64,000 nt of DNA from Winogradskyella luteola (GCF_019203985.1 NZ_JAGSPD010000008.1:120837-184836); one strand, 5' to 3'. Counted from the stretch's first letter, positions 17,226 to 27,151 are shown. Notes: generated from the letters alone by a model not told the origin. Translations and numbers: made by a program.

Positions 17226-18962
17226 ATGGCGTCTCATTACGAAGCACCTATTAGAAGACCTTTAGTTACTGGAGAAAAATCGTATCACGATGTTACTGTA
17301 GATGTAGCAAGACCAGTAGAGGGCAAAGCCAACAGAGCATGGTGGATTGTTTTCAGCATTGCTTTGGTCGCATTCCTTTGGGGAATAGGTTGTATTATTT
17401 ATACCATTTCAACAGGTATTGGAGTTTGGGGTCTTAATAAGACTGTAAATTGGGCTTGGGATATTACTAACTTCGTTTGGTGGGTTGGTATTGGTCACGC
17501 AGGAACACTGATTTCTGCCGTACTATTATTATTCCGTCAAAAATGGAGAATGGCGATTAACCGTTCTGCGGAAGCTATGACAATTTTCTCGGTAGTACAA
17601 GCAGGTCTGTTCCCAATAATTCACATGGGTCGTCCATGGTTAGCATATTGGGTATTACCAATTCCAAACCAATTCGGGTCGCTGTGGGTAAACTTTAACT
17701 CACCACTACTTTGGGATGTATTCGCAATTTCTACTTATTTATCAGTGTCTTTAGTATTTTGGTGGACAGGCTTATTGCCAGATTTTGCCATGATTAGAGA
17801 TAGAGCTGTTAGACCTTTCCAAAAGAAAATATATTCACTATTAAGTTTTGGTTGGTCTGGTAGAGCTAAAGATTGGCAACGTTTTGAAGAAGTATCTTTG
17901 GTACTTGCAGGTTTAGCAACACCATTAGTACTTTCTGTACACACTATTGTATCGTTCGATTTCGCAACGTCTGTTATACCAGGTTGGCATACCACGATTT
18001 TCCCACCTTACTTCGTTGCAGGTGCGATTTTCTCAGGATTTGCCATGGTTAACACACTGCTTATTATTATGAGAAAAGTGTGTAACCTCGAAGATTATAT
18101 TACAGTACAACACATCGAGTTGATGAACATCGTAATTATGATTACGGGTTCTATCGTTGGTGTGGCTTATATTACAGAGTTATTCATCGCATGGTACTCT
18201 GGTGTAGAGTACGAACAATATGCATTCTTAAACAGAGCAACTGGTCCTTACTGGTGGGCTTATTGGGCAATGATGACGTGCAATGTATTCTCCCCACAGT
18301 TTATGTGGTTTAAGAAATTGAGAACAAGTATTATGTTCTCGTTCTTTATCTCAATTGTTGTAAACATTGGTATGTGGTTTGAGCGTTTTGTGATTATCGT
18401 AACATCACTACATAGAGATTATTTACCATCATCTTGGACGATGTTCTCTCCGACTTTTGTGGATATAGGAATCTTTATCGGAACAATTGGCTTCTTCTTT
18501 GTGTTATTTTTATTATACTCACGTACATTCCCAGTTATAGCTCAAGCAGAGGTTAAGACCATTTTAAAGTCTTCAGGTGAGCGTTATAAAAGAATTAGAG
18601 AACGTGGAGATAGTTTAGTGGGTACAGGTGCAGATGCCAGAACATCAAATATTAGTAACAATATTACTGCATCTACTGAAAACCCATTGCCAGACACGAG
18701 TGATGAAAAAGTAAGCAGCCTTTTAGGTACTATTGGCTCTTTTGATGCCACTACCGAAACAGCAGATGATTTAAAGAGAATCAACGGTGTTGGGCCTAAA
18801 ATGGAAGATGTGCTTAACAGTATAGGTATCTATACATTCTTACAGGTAAGTAAGATGACAAAAACAGAATATGACTTGTTGGATTCTATCACGGGTTCTT
18901 TCCCAGGAAGAGCAGAACGCGATGATTGGGCAGGGCAAGCTAAAAATTTATTAAATAACTAA
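17226..18962 (+). CDS. actC: Alternative complex III subunit ActC, NrfD/PsrC-like quinol-binding membrane protein
   Basis: 578 residues. Residues 1-455 are the NrfD/PsrC fold with about ten membrane helices; ActC is the subunit proposed to bind and oxidise menaquinol. Unusually for a PsrC-like protein there is a soluble tail from about 460: a Ser/Thr/Asn-rich linker followed by a compact segment beginning DDLKRINGVGPKMEDVL near 518. This looks like the helix-hairpin-helix (GVGPK) motif seen in some DNA-binding and complex I-associated domains. Spacing to actB is 29 bp and to actD 8 bp, so all are co-transcribed. The tail's function is unknown. Confidence 0.93.
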   Translation: MASHYEAPIRRPLVTGEKSYHDVTVDVARPVEGKANRAWWIVFSIALVAFLWGIGCIIYTISTGIGVWGLNKTVNWAWDITNFVWWVGIGHAGTLISAVLLLFRQKWRMAINRSAEAMTIFSVVQAGLFPIIHMGRPWLAYWVLPIPNQFGSLWVNFNSPLLWDVFAISTYLSVSLVFWWTGLLPDFAMIRDRAVRPFQKKIYSLLSFGWSGRAKDWQRFEEVSLVLAGLATPLVLSVHTIVSFDFATSVIPGWHTTIFPPYFVAGAIFSGFAMVNTLLIIMRKVCNLEDYITVQHIELMNIVIMITGSIVGVAYITELFIAWYSGVEYEQYAFLNRATGPYWWAYWAMMTCNVFSPQFMWFKKLRTSIMFSFFISIVVNIGMWFERFVIIVTSLHRDYLPSSWTMFSPTFVDIGIFIGTIGFFFVLFLLYSRTFPVIAQAEVKTILKSSGERYKRIRERGDSLVGTGADARTSNISNNITASTENPLPDTSDEKVSSLLGTIGSFDATTETADDLKRINGVGPKMEDVLNSIGIYTFLQVSKMTKTEYDLLDSITGSFPGRAERDDWAGQAKNLLNN

Positions 18963-18970
18963 TATAGTTT

Positions 18971-19510
18971 ATGGAAGCTTCAAAAGTAATTCATGCTATT
19001 TATACAGATGATGATGTATTAATGTCTGCCGTTAAAAAGGTAAAGGCAGAGAGGCATCACATTGAAGAAATATATACACCTTTTCCAGTTCATGGATTAG
19101 ATAAGGCAATGGGCTTAGCACCAACACGTATTGCCATAACTTCGTTTATGTATGGTTGTGTTGGTTTAACGGTAGCCATTGTAATGATGAATTTTATAAT
19201 GATTAAAGATTGGCCACAAGATATTGGAGGTAAACCCAGCTTTAGTTATTTAGAGAATATGCCAGCTTTTGTACCTATTATGTTTGAGCTTACGGTCTTT
19301 TTTGCAGCTCATCTAATGGTAATTACGTTTTATTTGAGAAGTAGAATGTGGCCATTTAAAAAGGCTGAGAACCCAGATCCAAGAACTACGGACGATCATT
19401 TCTTAATGGAAATTGCTGTTCATAATAATGAAAGTGAATTGACTTCATTATTAAAAGACACAGGAGCTGTAGAAATAAATATTGTAGATAAAGACGAAGA
19501 TGCACATTAA
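18971..19510 (+). CDS. actD: Alternative complex III subunit ActD (DUF3341)
   Basis: 179 residues. A soluble N-terminal part (VIHAIYTDDDVLMSAVKKVK) is followed by two membrane helices (about 54-78 and 96-118) separated by a short periplasmic loop (DWPQDIGGKPSFSYLENMPAF), then a hydrophilic tail. This is the typical DUF3341 layout. ActD is a structural membrane subunit of ACIII. Its 3' end overlaps the frame of actE by a few bases, which suggests coupled translation. Confidence 0.9.
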   Translation: MEASKVIHAIYTDDDVLMSAVKKVKAERHHIEEIYTPFPVHGLDKAMGLAPTRIAITSFMYGCVGLTVAIVMMNFIMIKDWPQDIGGKPSFSYLENMPAFVPIMFELTVFFAAHLMVITFYLRSRMWPFKKAENPDPRTTDDHFLMEIAVHNNESELTSLLKDTGAVEINIVDKDEDAH

Positions 19511-19511
19511 T

Positions 19512-20120
19512 ATGAAGACATCATTAAAATATATCGTAGTACTAGTAATGGTAGTAGGGTTAGTCTCTTGCCAAAAGAACTCAAGGCCTAACTATCAATA
19601 TATGCCTAACATGTATGAGTCTGTTGGGTACGAAGCTTACCAAGAATCTGATGCTTTTGCTAATGGCGTAGAAGCACAGTTACCAGCCGAAGGTACAATC
19701 CCAAGGGGAGACTTTATGCCTTACGAAATAGATAATACCAATGAAGGTTATGATTTGGCTAAAGCAACCTTAAAAAATCCGTTGGCAGATCCCATACCAT
19801 TGGATGAAATGGATTCTACCAATATTGATCCAAATGTACCAAGAGTAGATTATGCTGTTGGAGGACCATTATACACTATTTATTGTGGTATTTGCCACGG
19901 AGCCAAAGGTGACGGTCAAGGTAAATTAGTAAAGCGTGAAAAGATTTTAGGTGTGCCTAGTTATGATGATGCAGGGAGAGCAATTACAGAAGGAAGTATT
20001 TATCATGTCATTTATTATGGTAAAAACACCATGGGTTCTTACGCTAACCAATTGAATGAAGAAGAGCGTTGGCAAGTTGTGGCTTATGTTGAAAAACTAA
20101 AAGCAGATTTAGAAAAATAA
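19512..20120 (+). CDS. actE: Alternative complex III subunit ActE, monoheme cytochrome c lipoprotein
   Basis: 202 residues from ATG 19512, two bases after the actD stop. This start gives a clean lipoprotein signal (MKTSLKYIVVLVMVVGLVSC) with the lipid Cys at about residue 20; an earlier ATG at 19500 only adds four residues. One heme-c site, CGICHGAKGDGQGK, lies in the C-terminal class I cytochrome domain, with a likely distal Met in NTMGSYANQL. ActE is anchored at the periplasmic face of ACIII and may pass electrons to the oxidase. Confidence 0.92.
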   Translation: MKTSLKYIVVLVMVVGLVSCQKNSRPNYQYMPNMYESVGYEAYQESDAFANGVEAQLPAEGTIPRGDFMPYEIDNTNEGYDLAKATLKNPLADPIPLDEMDSTNIDPNVPRVDYAVGGPLYTIYCGICHGAKGDGQGKLVKREKILGVPSYDDAGRAITEGSIYHVIYYGKNTMGSYANQLNEEERWQVVAYVEKLKADLEK

Positions 20121-20141
20121 GATTTAGATAAAGATTATATA

Positions 20142-21500
20142 ATGGAATATAAAATTTCAAATCGATTAAGAATAGGCGCTTTCATTTTAATGATTTTAGG
20201 TGCGATAGGAGTTGCTTCTGGATTTTATTCATCACATGAGGTTAATGAAGGTAATATAACTGAGTATCTTGCTAACGAACACCATGGTCACGGTGATGCT
20301 CATGCAACAGAATCTCATGGTGAGTCTCATGGCGAATCTGCATCACATGGAGAAGATAGTCATAGTAATGATGCTCATGGAGGAATGACAGAACATGAAG
20401 AGCACGCTTTGCACCAAATACACAATAGACCTTATTCAGCGTTATATGTTGCAGCATTCTTTTTCTTTATGATAGCATTGGGGGTATTGGCATTTTATGC
20501 GATTCAATATGCTGCACAAGCAGGTTGGTCACCAGTTCTATTTAGAATTATGGAAGGTATAACATCCTACGTTTTGCCTGGTGGTTTAATAGTTTTAGCG
20601 ATAGCGTTTGTTGCTGATAGTCATTTATTTATTTGGTTAAAAGAAGGTATGACTGTTGAAGGTCATGAGAACTACGATAAGTTAGTTGCAGGAAAAGCAA
20701 GCTGGTTAAATAAACCTTGGTTCTTTATTAGAGGTTTAATTTTCTTAGGAGGATGGTCTTTATACCGTTATTTCTCTAGAAAATTCTCAATCGCTCAAGA
20801 CAATGCTAATGATAACAGAAACTTTAAAAAGAACTTTAGAATTTCAGCTGCATTCTTAGTATTCTATATCTATACAGAATCTATGATGTCTTGGGATTGG
20901 ATAATGAGTGTTGACCCTCACTGGTTCAGTACCTTATTTGGATGGTATGTGTTTGCAAGTATGTTTGTAAGTGGTATTACGGTTATTGCTATGGTAACCA
21001 TCTACTTAAAATCTAAAGGCTTACTAGAGTTTGTAAATGATAGCCATATTCATGATTTGGCGAAATTTATGTTTGGTATTAGTATTTTCTGGACGTATCT
21101 GTGGTTCTCTCAATTTATGTTGATTTGGTATTCAAATATTCCAGAAGAGGTAACCTATTTTGTAACACGTATTGAAGATTATAAATTACCATTCTTCGGC
21201 ATGTTAGCTATGAACTTTATATTCCCATTATTACTATTGATGAATAGTGATTACAAGCGTATCAATTGGTTTGTAATTATGACTGGTATAGTTATACTTT
21301 GCGGACACTATATTGATGTATTCAATATGATTATGCCTGCAACAGTTGGTGAGAGATGGTTTATTGGAGTTCCAGAAATAAGTTCAATATTATTATTTGG
21401 TGGTTTATTCTTATTTATAGTATTTACAGCATTAGGAAAAGCTCCACTTTTAGCGAAACGTAACCCATTTATGAAGGAAAGTGAACATTTCCATTATTAA
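20142..21500 (+). CDS. actF: Alternative complex III subunit ActF (membrane subunit)
   Basis: 452 residues with about ten membrane helices, a shortened relative of ActC/NrfD. After the first helix (9-29) comes a striking His-rich hydrophilic loop (about 46-92) with many GHGD, SHGES and HAT motifs and more than a dozen histidines. The rest follows the family (WDWIMSVDPHWFSTLFGWYVF near 250). The His-rich loop could bind metal such as copper for the neighbouring oxidase; that is inference. Directly upstream of coxB. Confidence 0.92.
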   Translation: MEYKISNRLRIGAFILMILGAIGVASGFYSSHEVNEGNITEYLANEHHGHGDAHATESHGESHGESASHGEDSHSNDAHGGMTEHEEHALHQIHNRPYSALYVAAFFFFMIALGVLAFYAIQYAAQAGWSPVLFRIMEGITSYVLPGGLIVLAIAFVADSHLFIWLKEGMTVEGHENYDKLVAGKASWLNKPWFFIRGLIFLGGWSLYRYFSRKFSIAQDNANDNRNFKKNFRISAAFLVFYIYTESMMSWDWIMSVDPHWFSTLFGWYVFASMFVSGITVIAMVTIYLKSKGLLEFVNDSHIHDLAKFMFGISIFWTYLWFSQFMLIWYSNIPEEVTYFVTRIEDYKLPFFGMLAMNFIFPLLLLMNSDYKRINWFVIMTGIVILCGHYIDVFNMIMPATVGERWFIGVPEISSILLFGGLFLFIVFTALGKAPLLAKRNPFMKESEHFHY

Positions 21501-21528
21501 TAATTATTAAAAAAGAACAGAAACGATA

Positions 21529-22596
21529 ATGACTGCTTTATTAACGATTATAATTGTACTCTTTGTAGCTATTGCCTTGTGGCAATTGGTAAAGATTTTT
21601 GACTTGGCTCAAGTTGGTAGTTCAAACTCACCAGTTGCTGATGATAAAGACAATAAGCTAAACGGCTATCTTATGATGGGCTTTTTGATATTCATCTATG
21701 TTATTACCATTCTAAGTTTTTGGTATTTAGGTGATTTGCCATTAATGTCAAATGCAGCTTCCGAACATGGACCAGGAATAGACAATTTAATGATCATCTC
21801 TATGGTAATCATTTTTATTGTTCAAACAGTAACACAATTCATTCTGCACTACTTTGCTTTTAAATATAGAGGCGAAAAAGGAAAAAAAGCATTGTTCTAT
21901 GCCGATAATAATACCCTTGAGTTTATTTGGACAATTATTCCTGTAATCGTTTTGGCTGGTCTAATTATCTATGGATTATTCACATGGAATGACATTATGA
22001 ATATTGACGAAGATGAAGATCCATTAATTGTTGAGTTATACGCTCAACAATTTAACTGGAAAGCTAGATATGGTGGTGAAGATAATGTATTAGGTAAAGC
22101 TAACGTAAGGTTGATTGATTTAGACAAAGCTAATATTTTAGGTCTTGCAGAAGATGATCCAAATGCACAAGACGATGTTATCGTAACTGAATTACATTTA
22201 CCAGTAGGAAGACCAGTTTTATTTAAAATGCGTTCCCAAGATGTGTTGCACTCTGCTTACATGCCACATTTTAGAGCACAAATGAACTGTGTGCCAGGAA
22301 TGGTAACCCAATTTGGTTTTACACCGACGATTACCACTGCAGAAATGCGTGAAAATCAGGATATAGTAGATAAAGTTCAAAATATAAACAATATCAGAGC
22401 AGAAAAGAGCAAGGATTTAACAGCAAATGGTGAGGAGGCTTTAGAACCTTATGAGTTTGATTATCTGTTATTATGTAATAAGATTTGTGGAAAATCGCAC
22501 TACAATATGCAAATGAAGATAATTGTAGAAACTCAAGAAGAATATGACGCTTGGATGAAAGAGCAAAAAACATTTGCTAATTCATTAAACAAATAA
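21529..22596 (+). CDS. coxB: Cytochrome c oxidase subunit II
   Basis: 355 residues. Membrane helices occur at about 3-20, 45-65, 85-110 and 130-150; the last two match the COX2 hairpin (LEFIWTIIPVIVLAGL). The periplasmic cupredoxin domain carries the CuA site: an upstream His in DVLHSAYMPHFR (near 240), then CNKICGKSHYNM (near 316), i.e. Cys-x3-Cys-x3-His-x2-Met. It receives electrons at CuA and passes them to heme a in subunit I. Placed between the ACIII genes and coxA, it supports a physical ACIII-oxidase supercomplex. Confidence 0.95.
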   Translation: MTALLTIIIVLFVAIALWQLVKIFDLAQVGSSNSPVADDKDNKLNGYLMMGFLIFIYVITILSFWYLGDLPLMSNAASEHGPGIDNLMIISMVIIFIVQTVTQFILHYFAFKYRGEKGKKALFYADNNTLEFIWTIIPVIVLAGLIIYGLFTWNDIMNIDEDEDPLIVELYAQQFNWKARYGGEDNVLGKANVRLIDLDKANILGLAEDDPNAQDDVIVTELHLPVGRPVLFKMRSQDVLHSAYMPHFRAQMNCVPGMVTQFGFTPTITTAEMRENQDIVDKVQNINNIRAEKSKDLTANGEEALEPYEFDYLLLCNKICGKSHYNMQMKIIVETQEEYDAWMKEQKTFANSLNK

Positions 22597-22628
22597 TAAA
22601 ATCATTTTAAGCAATAGATAAAGAGATT

Positions 22629-24422
22629 ATGTCAGCAACAGTAGATACACACGGTCACGACGATCACGACGTACATCATCACAAAGAAACTTTTGTAACT
22701 AAATATATATTTAGTCAAGATCATAAAATGATTGCAAAGCAGTACCTTATTACTGGTACTATAATGGGAGTTATTGGTGTTTTAATGTCAATAATGTTTC
22801 GTATGCAAATTGCTTGGCCAGAACAACCAAATGTGTTGTTTGAAGCTTTATTGGGCAAATGGGCACCAGAAGGTGTTATGGATGCCGATATTTATTTGGC
22901 ATTGGTTACCATACATGGTACCATTATGGTATTCTTTGTATTAACGGCAGGTTTGAGTGGTACTTTTAGTAACCTCTTAATTCCGTTGCAGATTGGTGCA
23001 CGAGATATGGCATCTGGCTTCCTTAATATGGTGTCTTATTGGTTGTTCTTCTTATCTAGTGTTATTATGGTAATTTCACTATTTGTAGAAGCAGGACCAG
23101 CCGCTGCAGGTTGGACAATTTATCCACCATTATCTGCATTGCCAATGGCCCAAGGAGGTTCTGGTATGGGTATGACGCTTTGGTTGGTGTCTATGGCAAT
23201 ATTTATTGCATCTTCTTTATTAGGATCATTAAATTATATTGTTACTGTAATCAACTTGCGTACAAAAGGAATGTCAATGACAAGATTGCCTTTAACCATT
23301 TGGGCATTCTTTATTACAGCTGTTATCGGTGTAATTTCATTCCCGGTATTACTATCAGCAGCATTACTTTTAATAATGGATAGAAGTTTTGGCACGTCCT
23401 TCTTCTTATCAGATATATTTATTCAAGGTGAAGTTTTACACTATCAAGGTGGTTCACCAGTATTATTTGAACATTTATTTTGGTTCTTAGGACATCCAGA
23501 GGTATATATCGTTATACTTCCTGCTATGGGTCTGGTTTCAGAAATTATGGCATCAAATTCACGTAAGCCTATTTTTGGTTACCGTGCAATGATTATGTCT
23601 ATTTTGGCGATTGCATTCTTATCAACAATAGTTTGGGGTCACCATATGTTTATATCAGGGATGAACCCATTCTTGGGCTCTGTATTTACATTTACAACCT
23701 TACTGATTGCAATACCTTCAGCAGTTAAAGCCTTTAACTGGATAACCACAATATGGAAAGGAAATCTACAGATGAATCCCGCAATGCTATTCTCAATAGG
23801 TTTTGTATCTACATTTATAACAGGTGGTTTAACAGGAATTATTTTGGGTGATAGCGCACTAGATATTAATGTACACGATACGTACTTCGTAGTAGCGCAT
23901 TTCCACTTAGTGATGGGTATTTCTGCTTTATACGGAATGTTTGCAGGTATTTACCATTGGTTCCCTAAAATGTTTGGTCGTATGCTAAATAAAAATTTAG
24001 GTTACTTGCATTTCTGGGTAACGGCAATTTGTGCTTATGGTGTATTTTTTCCAATGCACTTTATAGGAATGGCAGGATTACCAAGACGTTATTATACAAA
24101 TTCTAATTTTCCTTTGTTTGATGATACGGCAAACGCCAATGTAATAATAACTATTTTTGCTATAGTTGGTGGTATTTTTCAACTGGTATATTTATGGAAT
24201 TTCTTCTACTCAATATTCTACGGAAAGAAAACAGAGCAGAATCCTTGGAAATCGACCACATTGGAATGGACAGCACCAGTAAAGCATATCCATGGTAACT
24301 GGGAAGGAGAAATACCTCATGTTTACAGATGGCCTTATGACTACAGCAAGCCAGGTCATGATGTAGACTTTGTGCCTCAGAATGTACCATTGTACGATGG
24401 GGAGGAAGAGTTGCAACATTAG
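22629..24422 (+). CDS. coxA: Cytochrome c oxidase subunit I
   Basis: 597 residues, twelve membrane helices. The low-spin heme His lies in IHGTIMVFFVLTAG (near 98). The CuB/high-spin heme region has WFLGHPEVYIVILP (near 286) with the His-Tyr crosslink pair, HHMFISG (near 338), and the HFHLVMG pair (near 433). The YIVILP Tyr and the nearby K-channel residues fit an A-type oxidase. The first 20 residues are His-rich. This catalytic subunit reduces O2 to water and pumps protons. It is last in the operon; subunits III and IV and assembly genes are at 45-50 kb. Confidence 0.96.
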   Translation: MSATVDTHGHDDHDVHHHKETFVTKYIFSQDHKMIAKQYLITGTIMGVIGVLMSIMFRMQIAWPEQPNVLFEALLGKWAPEGVMDADIYLALVTIHGTIMVFFVLTAGLSGTFSNLLIPLQIGARDMASGFLNMVSYWLFFLSSVIMVISLFVEAGPAAAGWTIYPPLSALPMAQGGSGMGMTLWLVSMAIFIASSLLGSLNYIVTVINLRTKGMSMTRLPLTIWAFFITAVIGVISFPVLLSAALLLIMDRSFGTSFFLSDIFIQGEVLHYQGGSPVLFEHLFWFLGHPEVYIVILPAMGLVSEIMASNSRKPIFGYRAMIMSILAIAFLSTIVWGHHMFISGMNPFLGSVFTFTTLLIAIPSAVKAFNWITTIWKGNLQMNPAMLFSIGFVSTFITGGLTGIILGDSALDINVHDTYFVVAHFHLVMGISALYGMFAGIYHWFPKMFGRMLNKNLGYLHFWVTAICAYGVFFPMHFIGMAGLPRRYYTNSNFPLFDDTANANVIITIFAIVGGIFQLVYLWNFFYSIFYGKKTEQNPWKSTTLEWTAPVKHIHGNWEGEIPHVYRWPYDYSKPGHDVDFVPQNVPLYDGEEELQH

Positions 24423-24460
24423 ACAAAACATAACCCTGAGCTTAGTAAAAGTAAAAGGGG

Positions 24461-24512
24461 ACATTATATTAAAAGGCCTTTCTGTTTTCAGAAAGGCCTT
24501 TTAATATAATGT
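24461..24512 (+). terminator. Very long perfect hairpin after coxA
   Basis: A perfect 24-bp inverted repeat, 24461-24484 and 24489-24512, with a TTTT loop. The inner part AAAAGGCCTTTCTG resembles an ordinary terminator; the outer arms add ATTATATT complementarity. It ends the act-cox operon and lies just before the promoter of the next gene. Confidence 0.85.
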
Positions 24513-24522
24513 CATAAATATC

Positions 24523-24530
24523 TATCTTTG
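24523..24530 (+). promoter_or_regulatory. Candidate -7 box for the T9SS cargo gene
   Basis: TATCTTTG matches TAnnTTTG, 30 bp before the start codon. The expected -33 position falls in the right arm of the terminator hairpin and has no clear TTG, so support is partial. Confidence 0.45.
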
Positions 24531-24560
24531 TAACAAACAAATCTTAAACCTTAACCAATT

Positions 24561-25862
24561 ATGAAAAAAATTACACAACTACTATTTGTTATTGCAACCT
24601 TAACCCTACCTTGCAAACTACTAGCTCAGGCAACTACTTTAGATTTCACGGGCGCATTTGTAAATATAACAGGCTTTGTTCCATCACCTGCCACGGGTAG
24701 TATTACTCTATCTGATTCAAATTCTTATTCAGTTTCTAGCGTAGGAGGCGGAAGTGGAATTGTGACTAGAAATGGATCAGGTCAGTTAGCTTTTACCATG
24801 AATAACGATCAGTCGTATTATAGCTTCTCAAGAACAGATGGCTCCGAGTTCAAATTCGAGACTATGAATATTGAATTTAATATTTCAACTACAACTTCGG
24901 CTACCTTATCAGGGCTAAAAGATGGAGAAACAGTGGTTGGTGCTTTTAGCGCAATTACTTTTACACAAAATTTAGCTCAAACCATAGATGTCTCTTCTAA
25001 CCAAGCATTTAATGATATTGACGAAGTGAGAGTGTACTTTAACGAATCGGTTGACAATAATGGTACTACTCTAATAAACTCAATTCAATATTCTTCAGCA
25101 ACTTCTTTTAATGATACACGAACAAAGATTAGTTTCGAACCAAATACTTGGCCAGTTGCTTCTTCGGGTCAAGCCACAATCACTGGCGGAGAATTTACAG
25201 ATGGAGATATAAAGTTAACCTTAAGTAGTGGAGATATCTATGTCGTTGATAACGATGGTAATGCTGGTACTCAAGCCTTATTTCCATCAAACTTTGTAAA
25301 TGGTGAAACACTGACAATCGAATCGGTTGCTGGTGATGAATTCGATTTTCAAGAGTTAATAATCAATACATTTGGCACATCGTTGGATGCAAATTTTGTT
25401 TCAGCTGAAGGTTTTAAGAATGGATCATCAACTGGAATACAAAACACTGGAACAGGTTTTTCGGTATATCCATCTGTTGGGCAATATAGAGTCACTTTTG
25501 ATGGTCTTATATTTGGTGATGTTGACCGTGTAGTTATTACAAGTGGTAACAATTTTGGGTTTAGTTTAAATATAATTGATGATATTATTTTAAATTATAA
25601 TACAGGGACTTTGAGTTTAGATCAAGACTTATCAAAAAATGCCATAAATATATATCCGAACCCAGTAAAGAATAAGCTTCAGATAAATACGAACAATGCA
25701 GCTATACAAGAGATTACTATTTACGATATACTAGGTAAAACCATTTTAAAGTCCCAATCAAGTATAAGAGTTTTTGATGTGTCTCAATTAAAGTCGGGAA
25801 TGTACTTAATCAAGATAAAAACGGACTATGGAACTTCGACAAAGCGTATAATTAAAGAATGA
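24561..25862 (+). CDS. Secreted protein with T9SS type A sorting domain
   Basis: 433 residues: a signal peptide (ending near LLAQA, residue 23), a beta-rich body of about 330 residues with no recognised catalytic motif, and a C-terminal type IX sorting domain from about 365. That domain begins NIYPNPVKNKLQI, continues ITIYDILGK, and ends SGMYLIKIKT, KRIIKE. It should be exported by Sec and then moved to the cell surface by the T9SS, whose translocon gene sprA is 7 kb downstream. The body looks like two related beta-sandwich segments (for example EFKFETMNIEFN and EFDFQELIINTFG). Function unknown. Confidence 0.85.
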   Translation: MKKITQLLFVIATLTLPCKLLAQATTLDFTGAFVNITGFVPSPATGSITLSDSNSYSVSSVGGGSGIVTRNGSGQLAFTMNNDQSYYSFSRTDGSEFKFETMNIEFNISTTTSATLSGLKDGETVVGAFSAITFTQNLAQTIDVSSNQAFNDIDEVRVYFNESVDNNGTTLINSIQYSSATSFNDTRTKISFEPNTWPVASSGQATITGGEFTDGDIKLTLSSGDIYVVDNDGNAGTQALFPSNFVNGETLTIESVAGDEFDFQELIINTFGTSLDANFVSAEGFKNGSSTGIQNTGTGFSVYPSVGQYRVTFDGLIFGDVDRVVITSGNNFGFSLNIIDDIILNYNTGTLSLDQDLSKNAINIYPNPVKNKLQINTNNAAIQEITIYDILGKTILKSQSSIRVFDVSQLKSGMYLIKIKTDYGTSTKRIIKE

Positions 25863-25890
25863 ATAAATAATTAATTGTTTATATGCACTA

Positions 25891-25918
25891 AGCCTTTCTA
25901 AAACAGAAAGGCTTTTTC
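25891..25918 (+). terminator. Terminator after the T9SS cargo gene
   Basis: Stem AGCCTTTCT (25891-25899) / AGAAAGGCT (25905-25913), loop AAAAC, followed by a T run. Confidence 0.88.
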
Positions 25919-26002
25919 GTTATATTTGTTTTAACTGCCCTGTCATTCAGAGTAAAGTAAAAAATCTAAGACTAAGAGATTACCATTTTCATGAGAAATG
26001 CT

Positions 26003-27025
26003 ATGAACGAAAACCTAAATCCAAATAACGACAACTTCACACCAGAAGAACTTGATGTAGAAAAGAAATTAAGGCCACTTACTTTTGAAGATTTTACAGG
26101 TCAAGACCAAGTGTTGAAAAATTTGTTGGTGTTTGTTCAAGCAGCAAACCTTAGAGAAGAAGCTCTCGATCATACGCTATTTCACGGACCACCCGGATTG
26201 GGCAAAACGACTTTAGCACATATTTTAGCCAATGAATTAGATGTTGGTATAAAGGTTACTTCCGGTCCTGTGTTGGATAAACCCGGTGATTTGGCAGGTC
26301 TATTAACAAATCTGGAAGATAGGGATGTACTTTTTATTGATGAAATCCATCGCCTAAGCCCAATTGTGGAAGAATATCTATATTCTGCAATGGAAGATTA
26401 TAAGATTGATATAATGATAGAGTCTGGTCCAAATGCCAGAACGGTTCAAATCAACTTGAACCCATTTACATTGGTTGGTGCAACCACGCGCTCAGGATTA
26501 TTAACAGCACCAATGCGTGCCAGGTTTGGAATAAGTAGTCGCTTACAATATTATAAAACAGATTTACTAACAACGATTGTACAGCGAAGTGCTTCCATAC
26601 TAAACATGCCAATTTCTATGGAGGCAGCTATAGAAATAGCGGGTAGAAGTAGAGGAACACCTCGAATTGCCAATGCGTTATTAAGGCGCGTCAGAGATTT
26701 TGCACAAATAAAAGGTAATGGCAAAATAGACATTAAGATTGCCAAGTTTGCTCTCCAAGCATTAAATGTCGATGCACATGGTTTAGATGAAATGGATAAT
26801 AAAATTCTAACCACAATAATTGATAAATTCAAAGGTGGACCTGTTGGTATTACCACTTTGGCAACAGCCGTAAGTGAAAGTTCTGAAACCATAGAAGAAG
26901 TTTACGAACCCTTTTTAATACAGCAAGGTTTTATAATGCGAACACCACGTGGAAGAGAAGTTACAGAACAGGCTTACAAACACTTAGGGAAAATAAAAGG
27001 ACCTACTCAGGGAGGGTTATTTTAG
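26003..27025 (+). CDS. ruvB: Holliday junction branch-migration ATPase RuvB
   Basis: 340 residues from ATG 26003 (MNENLNPNN), the usual flavobacterial start; an ATG four codons upstream is possible. AAA+ motifs: Walker [10 protein letters not shown] (near 59), Walker B FIDEIHRL, sensor GATTRSG, and the arginine-containing PMRARFGI segment. A winged-helix domain ([17 protein letters not shown]) ends the protein. RuvB is the hexameric motor that drives branch migration with RuvA. ruvA is not adjacent but about 5.4 kb away at 32,463, as is common in Bacteroidota. Confidence 0.97.
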   Translation: MNENLNPNNDNFTPEELDVEKKLRPLTFEDFTGQDQVLKNLLVFVQAANLREEALDHTLFHGPPGLGKTTLAHILANELDVGIKVTSGPVLDKPGDLAGLLTNLEDRDVLFIDEIHRLSPIVEEYLYSAMEDYKIDIMIESGPNARTVQINLNPFTLVGATTRSGLLTAPMRARFGISSRLQYYKTDLLTTIVQRSASILNMPISMEAAIEIAGRSRGTPRIANALLRRVRDFAQIKGNGKIDIKIAKFALQALNVDAHGLDEMDNKILTTIIDKFKGGPVGITTLATAVSESSETIEEVYEPFLIQQGFIMRTPRGREVTEQAYKHLGKIKGPTQGGLF

Positions 27026-27151
27026 ATGCCATTAATCCATAAATTCTGCACCTTACATAAATTCAACTATTATTTTGTGATTTTATCTAAAAGTAGTAAA
27101 AGCTTATTGGACTCAGTATATATTTGAATACCATATATATGCTTACAAATA

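Noticed and set aside
19500..19512. actE start at the ATG overlapping the actD stop
   Set aside because: It is possible, but ATG 19512 gives a standard lipoprotein signal with no extra polar residues.
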